Of a DNA stretch of 64,000 nucleotides, positions 54,927 to 64,000 are shown one piece after another. Below the pieces are notes generated by a model. That model was not told the origin of the DNA. It did not search any database and saw only the letters and a list, made by a program, of their open reading frames with translations. Source of the stretch: Kalaharituber pfeilii (lineage: Eukaryota > Ascomycota > Pezizomycetes > Pezizales > Pezizaceae); assembly GCA_015179045.1 (NCBI GenBank), contig WHUZ01000055.1, positions 369,329 to 433,328 of the forward strand, written 5' to 3'. Made by a program: the position numbers and the translations under genes. The first letter of the stretch is position 1. Every line of letters starts with the position of its first letter.

Positions 54927-57900
54927 ATGGAATTAGCAGTCTCTGCTGCCGGACTGGCCGGACTTGCTGGACTGACGCTACAACTAGCCCAAGTCGCTCG
55001 AGAGTGTGCCGACATTTATTCTGGAATGAAAGAAGTCGGCTATACGCATGATTCCATATTGCATAGTCCCCGGACGGAAGGGCTTCGACTGAAGCGGTGG
55101 GAGAAAGCTTGGGGACTCGACACTGGCAACATCTCCAGCAAGCAACTCCAACATCTTGACCCTAATGACGAGCAGTATAGATATGCGGCAGCTGGCCTAG
55201 CGAGGATTGTTTATGTGTTCACCAAAATCGCCGAGTTGCAATCAAAATATCAAATCGAGCCTGAAACGAATGACAAGAAGAGAATACGTGATCGTCTTGG
55301 GGTCAGCAAACTGTTCCCTAGGCCCCATTCCAAATCTCCAAATCCAGCAAACACTAGTCGGGCTACAAGCCCGAGCCCTCAGCCTTCAGGGCTTACTCTG
55401 AACCATAGTGATCTCTGTCTTTTGGAAAACCCAAAGACCCTCACCAGTACACAATTGCTTCCAGGTCTACAAGAAGAGATTGCCTCCCTGAGTAATGCTG
55501 CACAGAAAGTACAGCAGTCTCTGTCTATCTATCGCAAGCTGCGTTGGGCTGGCATGGACAAGGCAAATTGTAACGAACTGATAGACCAGCTGAAGGAGTA
55601 TATAGATGGCCTCTTCAACGTATTACCACCTGATTCCACTCCTATCAGTGTACTCCAGACTCAAACCATACCCAAGACACGGCTTAGTTTATCTTTCAAT
55701 GTTCCCATCAACATTTCCTATGTTCGGCGGAATCCTGATTTTGTTGGAAGGGAATACCTCCTCGAGCAGCTAGCACATGAGATAGGTGAAGGCAGGGCTT
55801 CAATGGATATTACCCAGGTAGTGCTTCATGGGATGGGGGGTATGGGGAAGACACAGATTGCATTGGAATATGTTTATCGCCATCGGAAAGACTACTCATC
55901 GGCTTTTTGGATCAATGCAGCTAGCGAGCAGACAACAAAAACCAGTTTTATTCAAATTATGGAGGAATTAATTGAGCATCATGCCTCACTCTTAGATGAG
56001 CCGGACTACAAAGATATCGGCAATCTCCTTTGTATGGCTGGCAAGCTCGACTCGGCAGGACTTTTTAGTACAGAAAAACCAGAAGAAGAGCAACATGTTA
56101 TCAAAGCTGTAAAGAAATGGTTAACTGCCAAACAGAACAACAAATGGCTGCTTGTGTTTGACAACCTGGATGACCTGGAATCCTTCGACATAAATGATTA
56201 CATTCCTTCATGTGACTTTGGGACTATAATCATTACCAGCAGAAGACGTGAGAGTATGCAGGGCCGAAGGGGTTTAGAGGTACATCAAATGCAGAACAAT
56301 GAAGCGGAAAAGTTACTTTTGACCAGCGCAAGGCTAGATTTGGAAAAGCTCGCTCCTGAGGGTAAGTGAATAATGATATAATTCACTAATTAATCCGAGT
56401 ATAGAGCGCAAACTTGAGGAAGCAGCAGCAGCCGTAGCAATTGTGCAAAACCTCGGTTACCTTCCCCTTGCCATAGCTCAGGCTGGAGCGTATATCAGCG
56501 TTCAGCAATGTTTATTCAGTCATTATCTCAGAGAGTATAAGACAAATTTCAATCACCTTTTGAGCAGGAAATGGAAAGTGGGAAAGGATGATAGATCTGT
56601 CTTTGCTACATGGGAGTTGTCATTTAATGCAATCAAGAACCAAAATCCGAAAGCTGCAAAGCTGTTGTCATTATGTGCGTTTCTTGATAATAATGATATA
56701 TGCGAGGAGTTTTTGAGGCGAGGAATGAAATTAGCTACGAATGGTAGGCAATCGTATATTTTTAGAAACATAAAATTTGTACTTATACATCATTATAGAT
56801 ACAAGCCTGACAGACTCAATCCACCTGCTCTTCTCATACTCGATTGCTAAGCGGACGGAGACATACGATAGTTTCAATATCCACCCACTAGTTCACCTTT
56901 GCATTCTATGGAAACTGGAGATGGAGCCCAACGAATATCAAAAATATGCTGTTGAAGCTTTTCTTATGGTCGCATCTGGAATCGATGTTCCCGAAGGCAG
57001 AAATCATGAGGTCAGTGACTGGATCTTTGAGCGGCGAAACTTGCAACATCTTTTTGCTGCAGAAAGGCAAATGAAGTATCTACCATTGGAAAAGGAGGAG
57101 TCACTGGCAGCTGTAGATACTTTCCGCAGGGCCTACAAAGATCACGGTCATTACGGAAAGGCAGAAGAAATGTGTACAGCTTTATTGGTTGCAAATGAGA
57201 AGTTGCTTGGCACAAACCACTCGAAAACCCTGGGTACCATTCATGATATGGCAGGAGTATATCTCGATCAAGGGAAATATAACCAGGCACTGGAACTGTA
57301 TCAGCGGGCATTAGCAGGGTATGAAAAATCACTGGGTGCTGACCATCCAAGCACCCTTGATACTGTCCATAACATGGCACTGGTATATGATAATCAAGGG
57401 AAATATTGCCAGGCACTGGAACTGTATCAGCGGGCATTAGCAGGGTGCGAAAAATCACTGGGTGCTGACCATCCAAGCACCCTTGATACTGTCCAAAACA
57501 TGGCAATAGTATATAAAAATCAAGGGAAATATAGTCAGGCACTGGAGCTGTTTCAGCGGGCAGTAGCAGGGTATGAAAATTCACTGGGTGCTGACCATCC
57601 AAACATCCTTACTACTGTCCAAAACATGGCAATAGTATATCACGAGCAAGGGAAATATAGCCAGGCACTACAGCTGTATCAGCGGGCAATAGTAGGAAAA
57701 GAAAAATCACTGGGTGCTGACCATCCAAGCACCCTTGGTACTGTTCATAACATGGCACTAGTATATGAAAAGCAAGGGAAATATAGCCAGGCACTACAGC
57801 TGTATCAGCGGGCATTAGCAGGAAGAGAAAAGGCACTAGGTGCTGACCATCCAAGCACCCTTGATACTGTCGGAAACATGGCAATAGTATATGATAATCA

Positions 57901-58420
57901 AGGGAAATATAGCCAGGCACTGGAACTGTATCAGCGGGCATTAGTAGGGTATGAAAAATCACTGGGTGCTGACCATCCAAGCACCCTTCAAACTGTCCAA
58001 AACATGGCAATAGTATATCAAACGCAAGGGAAATATAGCCAGGCACTGGAACTGTATCAGCGGGCATTAGCAGGAAAAGAAAAGGCACTAGGTGCTGACC
58101 ATCCAAGCACCCTTCTAACTGTCCAAAACATGGCAATAGTATATAAAAATCAAGGGAAATACAGCCAGGCACTGGAACTGTATCAGCGGGCATTAGCAGG
58201 AAAAGAAAAATCACTGGGCGCTGACCATCCAAGCACCCTTGATACTGTCCACAATATGGCAGTGCTATATGAAAATCAAGAGAAATATAGTCAGGCACTA
58301 GAGCTGTATCAGCGGGCATTTGCAGGAAGCGAAAAGGCACTGGGCGCCGATCATCCACATACTCTTCAGAGTTTGAAGGGTGTGGAAGATTGTCAGGCAG
58401 CTCTGAGGTTAACACAATAG
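54927..58420 (+). CDS. NLR-B: HeLo - NB-ARC - TPR, 3 exons
   Basis: Exons 54,927-56,361, 56,405-56,743 and 56,814-58,420. Introns are 43 and 70 nt; the join is in frame for 1,126 residues. Exons 1 and 2 have the same lengths as in NLR-A and nearly the same sequence: HeLo domain, NB-ARC with GMGGMGKT, LLVFDNLDD and YLPLAIAQAG. Exon 3 is exactly 504 bp (4 x 126) longer. It carries nine regular TPRs plus one diverged, against five plus one in A. The TPR units are almost identical in DNA, varying at a few positions next to the QGKY helix, so length and specificity may change by recombination. Both copies look functional. Confidence 0.88.
57250..58375 (+). repeat. 126-bp tandem TPR-coding repeats
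   Basis: Nine near-identical 126-bp units (CAAGGGAAATATAGCCAGGC, CTGTATCAGCGGGCATTAGC). Variation clusters at codons just before QGKY, after ALAG (GYEKS/GKEKA/GREKA) and at DHPSTLxTV. NLR-A has five such units (45,330-45,940). Confidence 0.9.
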
Positions 58421-59540
58421 AGTGTCAGAACACTACGGATTAGGAAAGCTTTTCTACGGGAATTTGTTATGGCGCTATTATCTGTTTTCCAGATTATTTT
58501 GTTTATGTTTATTCAAATATCCATGCTTTGATTCTGCATTGCTGTTCCGTTTCTCATGATTCATATATATACCCGAATAACTCAGTGTAACTCTTTACAA
58601 TTCACCGGAGAGAGTATTCGCTTGCTTTTTTTAATCGCCGGATGGCTGAAGAGGGTTGGGTGGGGTTCTCACGTTTTTCTTCATTTATAGCTAGAATTTT
58701 GTACACATTTCGATATAGTTACGGTTCAGTTAAACTTGTGCGTAATAGAAGGTGCGGGGAGCTAAATATGTATCTAGGGGGGGTGAGATGTATACAGTAG
58801 CAAAGTAACCGGGGGGTGTATATACAATATGTTACATGAACACGTTGAGTATTTAGTTATCCATATGTAGCGTATGAATAGAAGAAGGGGATTATGAGTT
58901 AGTCTGGCACAATGTTGCCCCAAAGTATAGCGAGCCTTTGGTATATGGGGGCACAAAGGGGGGCTTAAAAGAGTTGGAGGGACAAGAGAGGGGACGACGG
59001 CATGTAGAATGGATGTCCTGCTATCATAAGGAGAGAGGACAGTACTCAGAGGGGGTAGTATTGTTGTAGATAGGGCGGGTTAGCAGGTACAGGGTAAACG
59101 GCATTGGGGCATTGGTTACCTGCATTCGTGGGCAACACCTCCTCCGTCCATCCTATCATCTACCTACCTAAGTACCTAACCCCACCCGCCGGCAGTATAA
59201 GTATATATATTCTTAATAATGGTTTGGTAGTAGTAGTAGTTGGGTACTGATCATATATATATCGAAAATTCTTCTGTATATAAATATACTTTTTGCTTTG
59301 TGTGTACATGCGATTCTGACCAAGAATGAGATACAAGATAATGGTGAGTGGTTGAAGGAAGGGGAAGGTATGTATAGGTGAGAGTGAGAAGAAACTCCCC
59401 AGTGTAGACAGACAAGATACATTACATACGGGGGGGAATACATGGGACCTGAAATGAAAAACGGAGACGTAGAATATAATAATGTACCAATGGGCAGGAG
59501 AGGATAAACATAAAGTTCTTTTATATGGAAGAATAGTTTA

Positions 59541-59880
59541 TTTGCTCGTTCAGTGATCTACTATCTAAACTCTATTTGCATAACAGGATCCCAAAATCTT
59601 TTATAGACTTTCTTCATTACCATTTTTCGCATCACCTCGGTCTGAACTAGGATGGGAGTGAACTGTTTTTTTCCCCTTCTTGGATTAGTGCAATTTCTGT
59701 GGTTTTTTCCAGGATTCAGAGTTCTTCTTCCCCAACACTCTCTCCAACTCTGAATTCCCTGTCTAAGATTTTTGCCATTTCATCATCTACACCAGCAAGA
59801 AGTTTCTTCTAAGGCTACGTTCGACTCGCTTTCCAATCCCCGGTTTATGCAAGAGTCCTATTCGTTATCCGCTGGCTCTT
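59541..59880. other. Empty site of the Mutator-like element and spacer
   Basis: Matches both flanks of the 4.15-kb element joined (TCTTTTATA once at 59,597). No gene. Confidence 0.6.
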
Positions 59881-61722
59881 TTTCTATTCCACTATCGCTG
59901 GCTTTGGTCGGAGTTTTGTTATGGGGTCGGCTAAGTTTGCGTGTCCTCGCACCCCCTTGACTTTCAGCAAGCCCCTCTTGGTCCCGAATAAAGTGATATC
60001 GGTCGGGTGCGCGAATGGTATAATTTGTTCTGTGCCAGCTTCTCGGTTGCCTCGTTGTCGGTATATATGGTGAGTACTTCCGAAATTCCCTATTCGTTCA
60101 GAAGTTGCCGCATCCAGGCTGCATTCTTCGCTCCTTCCGCCACTGTGATGTACTCGGCCTCCGAGTTTCCTGTGCTCGCCACCCTCTGTCTCTTGCTGTA
60201 CTAGAATATTATTTGGCCTCCTAGAAGAGCTATTACCCCCATGGTTTTGCCTTCTCCCCTGAGTACGAAGCATCTACCACTATCTCGATCTTGGTTGTAG
60301 TTGTGGTAGAGATACGTATTCCAGTGCATTTGCTTGAGCATAAATACTTCAAGACCTCCAGTGCCATATGTTCTTCTGGGAAGGGGTCTGGACTCTCCTC
60401 CCTAATAGGTTCACAGCTAGAGTGATGTCTGGCCGAGTCATTCATGCTATATACAGGAGGCTTCCGACCACCTGTTGGTACTTCTTCTTGTCAGTTGGTT
60501 CGTCGTCGGGATTTTCGGCGTAGCTTTCCGCGTTTGAAGGTACTGAATGCCTTTCTCCATGCACTCCAAGTGCTGCTGCCATCCGTTCTATCAAGCATAT
60601 TTGAGTTAGTACTATTGAATCCTTATACCAATGCCATTCCATTCCCAGCAGACTGGTGGATTGATCTTTCTTTTCTAATTCCACCCATTGTTCCAGCTCT
60701 TTCTCAATTTCAGTTATTATATGCTATTTTCTTGGTTAATTCCCCAAACTCAACCATGTCAGAGTCAGCTTTGTCGAACGACGCATTAGCTATTGTTGAT
60801 CTTAGGTAGTTCCATCTCCTTTCGTATTCTGTGATGTGCTCAGAAATAGTAGCTTTTCGGTCATCGAAGTCGTACTTTAGTATGTGTCCCAGCACGGCTC
60901 CTAGGTCTGTTATGGTTTTGCCCTCATATTTTGCAGTTAGCATTTTATATGCTTCAGTCGCTGTGTCGCAGAGTTTGATCAGTGGTTTCACTTCGTCTTT
61001 GCAGTTTTTTAGCATGGTCAGCATAGCGAATTCGTTGGCTGTTTCCCACATGTCCTCGTCCGTGAGGTCGCTGACAGTTCCATCTTCTGCTTTAATTTTT
61101 CCTTTGTTGCCTATTTCGTCTGTCACTACATGTCAGAAACTTTTCTTTTCTATCTTGTACAAGCATAGTGCTCACCGTATGTTTTTATCTATTCGACGTA
61201 GTTATCTTACTTTAAGTCTAATTTTGGGATTGAGTGGATTGTCATTCCCGGTGTTTTAGTTATTTTTGTCATCTATGCTGGCTAGTGATTTCGGTTCATC
61301 TTCTTCTGAGGTTTCGTTTTCTAGCGATTCTTCGTTTCCTTCTTCTTGAGGTTGAGCTGGGGTGACTGCTTCTTGTTCCTGTTGCAGTTGTTCTTCCACC
61401 GAATGTTCTTCGATCTTCCAGAGGTCAGACGGCGCCGCGGCTGAAGCCAGGTTGAATTTTTAGATGAGGCTTAGCGCCGTTGAGTACTTGTCTATGGCTT
61501 GGAGTATAGATAGTCCATTGTTACTAGGAGTAGCTATATCGGTCCACAAGAGGTTCCCTTGTACTTCGGATCTGAAAATTGGTCGAAGTATTGCTGGTGG
61601 AACGAATCAGTATGTTCCGATGTCGAGTGGGTCTTTCATCAAGAACTCATATACATTAGGTTTGATCTTGATATTTCAGGGAGGTAACAATTATTGAAGG
61701 CAGAATTAAAGCTATAAAGAAA
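59880..61722 (-). mobile_element. Ty1/copia remnant with large internal deletion
   Basis: Minus-strand order: non-coding leader (61,722-61,440); UBN2-type gag (61,126-60,710: EMWETANEFAML-like DMWETANEF, VLGHILKYDFDD, ITEYERRWNYL); then directly RT C-terminus (SLLGMEWHWYKDSIVLTQ, KKKYQQVVGSLLYIA) and RNase H (IEIVVDASYSGEKA; a shifted frame with NIGSTHHIYRQRGN and ADPITKL). Protease, integrase and most of RT are gone, joined within about 40 bp of the gag end. Frameshifts break the rest. The ends appear to lack LTRs. Confidence 0.75.
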
Positions 61723-62027
61723 ATTAGCCTCGTCCCCAGGCGTTTGTAGAAGCCTGAGATTAGCTAATTGGGTGAATCACGTGAGTGCCAAGAACTGTAA
61801 ATATAATAAACTGTCATTTAAATATTCACAAATGCCTGAAGTATTTCTCTCCAAAATTATCGAACCCTGCAAAGTCGAACCAACCCCTGCAAATACTCTC
61901 GCCCTATATACTATCGACTTGCCTGAATACTTAGTGTAGTCTTTTTTCAATTCCGGTACCACGCATTGTGATTCTATTAGCTAATGTGGGTAGTATTTAT
62001 ACATGGTCAATAAGGTATATAGTACAT
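61723..62027. other. No gene recognised
   Basis: GCCTCGTCCCCAGGCGTTTG-type short inverted motifs near 61,726-61,765. Otherwise non-coding. Confidence 0.35.
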
Positions 62028-62850
62028 TGAGAATTAAACTAATGTGGAGTGTGGGTGGTACCATATCCGGAATCAGTTTCTTATGGTGAAGCATATTATT
62101 TCCAAGAGTTTTATCATACTCCGGAGCTGAGTAGTTTTATACAACTATCTGGCAATAGCCTTGCCAAGTGGTATATGGTGGTGGAGGATAGCAGCACAAC
62201 TTTCTACTAAGAGTTAAACTAATGCAGAGTGTAGCTGGCATCCAGAATGAGTTTCTCATGGTGAAGCATATTATTTCTGAGAGTTTTATTATACTCCGGA
62301 GCTGAGTAGTTCTATACAACTATCTGGCAATGGCTTTGCCCAATGGTATACTAGTGGCAGTGGAGTATAGCAGTACTACTTTCCACTGAGAGTCAAACTA
62401 ATGCGGAGTGTAGCGGCATCCGGAATGAGTTCCTTATAATGAGGAATACCATTTCCGAGAGTTTTATCATACTCCGGAGCTGAGTAGTTCTATACAGCTA
62501 TCTGACAATGGCTTCGCCCAGTGGTATACTAGTGGCAGTGGAGTATAGCAGTACTACTTTCCACTAAGAGTCAAACTAATGCGAAGTGTAGCTGGCATCC
62601 GGAATGAGTTCCTTATGATGGAGAATACTATTTTTGAAATTTTTACTATGCTCCGGAGCTAAGTAGTTCTATATAACTACTTAGTAATGGCCTTACTAAT
62701 AAGTATAATAGTATCGGAGTAGATGATAGTAGCACTGAGAATTAAATTAGAGTAGAATATAATATAGCTGGCATCCGGAATTAGTTTCTCATAATAGAAA
62801 ATATCATTTCTGAAAGTTTTGATTATAATCCAGAGGTGAGTAGTATAAAA
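62028..62850. repeat. About 178-bp tandem repeat
   Basis: About 4.6 units, starting at 62,028, 62,211, 62,390, 62,568 and 62,736. Shared landmarks are AAACTAATGCGGAGTGTAGC, GGCATCCGGAATGAGTT, ATACTCCGGAGCTGAGTAG and GTATAGCAGTACTACTTTCC. It lies where cassette C should have its 5' spacer. Confidence 0.92.
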
Positions 62851-63133
62851 TATGTATATGTGACAAGCAATATACGACAAGCTGGAATGGTGTCATAGTT
62901 ATATAAATAAGTGCTATATAAGCATTGCTAGTCAAGTGTCTGTTTGACCTAGGGGATAGTAACTTTCTGTATATTATTCTAAGAGTTATTAACTTCAATT
63001 CCAGTATGATAGAATAAAGAAGTAATGAATTATAGTACGGAGAGGCTAACTTAGATGAGAAACGGAGAACAAAAGACTAGTCTTCCCATTTAGGTATGCT
63101 ATTCTTTCTAATCAACCTCTTTTATCTCAACCA

Positions 63134-63472
63134 TCATGGCAACGATGTTCTAATTCCCACTTCCTTTCCGTCCTCTGTTTCCTTGAGTCCGGTGGAGCAG
63201 CAAGAGGAGGGCATTCGGCAGGGGCAACCAGGACAGCGGGTGGGACATGAGCACTTGAGGCTCAGGGAGTCAGGACCTATACGAGCACTGCAGCTTGTTA
63301 CCCCACCGCACAGCCTCCACACGTTGGGCTGTTTAATATTCTGCAGAGCAGCTGTACGATGCGGCCCCCAATCCAGTGCGCCCATAGCCTTCCCCTCAAC
63401 ATATTCCATCTCAAGAGTTTTGCAGTCGCGATAATTCCGTGTACACCTCGCAAGCGTACGGTGAAATCCCAA
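63134..63472 (-). other. Conserved antisense ORF upstream of NLR-C
   Basis: Third copy of the antisense ORF (EMEYVEGKAMGALDWGPHRT kept). It lacks a short stretch present in A and B (CGAGGACA...), and its N-terminus is shifted by an extra base near 63,432. Confidence 0.35.
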
Positions 63473-63652
63473 GTTTCCGATTCAAGTGCTAGTAAAGAGC
63501 TTCAGACTAAGTCTTGAGCTCGCGATAAGAAGAGCTGCCTTTCAATTCTGACAGATCAAGTAATAAACCCACCCTGAGTTCCCCCTCAACCATGGCGAGA
63601 CTGACCATCATGTGTATTTTTTTTTTTTAGCTTGTTTAAACTCCTCAACAAC

Positions 63653-64000
63653 ATGGAATTTGCAGCCTCTGCTGCCGGACTGGCCGGACTTGCTGGACTG
63701 ACGCTACAACTAGCCCAAGTCGCTCGAGAGTGTGCCGAAATTTATTCTGGAATGAAAGAAGTCGGCTATACGCATGATTCCATATTGCATAGTCTCCGGA
63801 CGGAAGGGCTTCGACTGAAGCGGTGGAGAAAGCTTGGGACTGGACACTGGCAACACCTCCAGCAAAGCAACTCCAACATCTTGACCCTAATGACGAGCAG
63901 TATAGATATGCAGCAGCTGGCCTAGCGAGGATTGTTTATGTGTTTACCAAGATCGCCGAGTTGCAATCAAAATATCAAATCGAGCCTGAAACGAATGACA
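63653..64000 (+). pseudogene. NLR-C 5' end, frameshifted, runs off the window
   Basis: Starts MEFAASAAGLAGLAGLTLQL like the others. Relative to NLR-B it has lost one G near 63,824 and one near 63,838, and gained an A near 63,864. The net -1 shift ends the frame at 63,925. The DNA otherwise continues to match NLR-A and NLR-B to the window end. Likely a pseudogene unless sequencing errors explain the indels. Confidence 0.7.

Larger units (their letters stand above)
53975..59540 (+). repeat. NLR cassette B (direct-repeat unit)
   Basis: Near-identical counterpart of cassette A, from the 5' spacer to the 3' spacer and TAAAGTTCTTTTA. Main differences are four extra TPR units, a 43-nt rather than 50-nt first intron and a short tandem expansion at 54,365-54,440. 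Confidence 0.85.

Overview
The window looks like nuclear DNA of a filamentous ascomycete. Short GT-AG introns with ACTAAC/CTGAC-like branch sites, a fungal-type complex I B13 subunit, an Eps1-like PDI, HeLo/NB-ARC/TPR NLR genes and many decayed Tad1-like LINE, Ty1/copia and Ty3/gypsy copies all point there. A truffle-type, TE-rich Pezizomycete is my guess, by inference only. I saw no convincing tRNA, rRNA or CRISPR.

Layout. 0-35 kb is a transposon graveyard. It holds at least fifteen 5'-truncated copies of one non-LTR family (here LINE-A: RNase H, then a CCHC knuckle, then a 3' hairpin and poly-A). A second LINE (LINE-B, 11.93-14.89 kb) is bounded by a 13-bp target-site duplication (TSD) and has an RT-RNase H frame broken by one stop. 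Gypsy gag and pol remnants, several TIR elements and minisatellites are also present. The one host-like gene here is an HNH_2-type nuclease gene (27.97-29.54 kb, minus), with a shredded paralogue at 18-19.5 kb. 35-41.3 kb is a quiet island: NDUFA5/B13 (minus) and an Eps1-like membrane PDI (plus), divergently arranged. 41.9-64 kb is a direct-repeat cluster of three NLR cassettes (A and B intact, C frameshifted), separated by a 4.15-kb Mutator-like TIR element, a deleted copia element and a 178-bp tandem array.

Most unusual signal. Scattered through 0-31 kb are tiny insertions of about 36-40 nt plus poly-A (one about 20 nt plus A, one pure A), most flanked by 8-17 bp TSDs. They are not random LINE truncations. 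Most start at the 5' base of the 3'-terminal RNA hairpin of one of two LINE families and stop at poly-A. The hairpins show compensatory base changes, and paralogous empty sites within the window confirm that some are insertions. This looks like a population of hairpin-only 'micro-retroposons' mobilised in trans by LINE machinery.

How parts relate. LINE-B carries the same terminal fold (CCCTGC...GCGGGG, then GGTTACGTGA and poly-A) as the commonest micro-insertions, so a relative of it is the likely enzyme source. LINE-A copies carry the other fold. The NLR cassettes differ mainly in the number of near-identical 126-bp TPR units (five against nine), as expected of fungal NLRs whose ligand-binding repeats are reshuffled by recombination.
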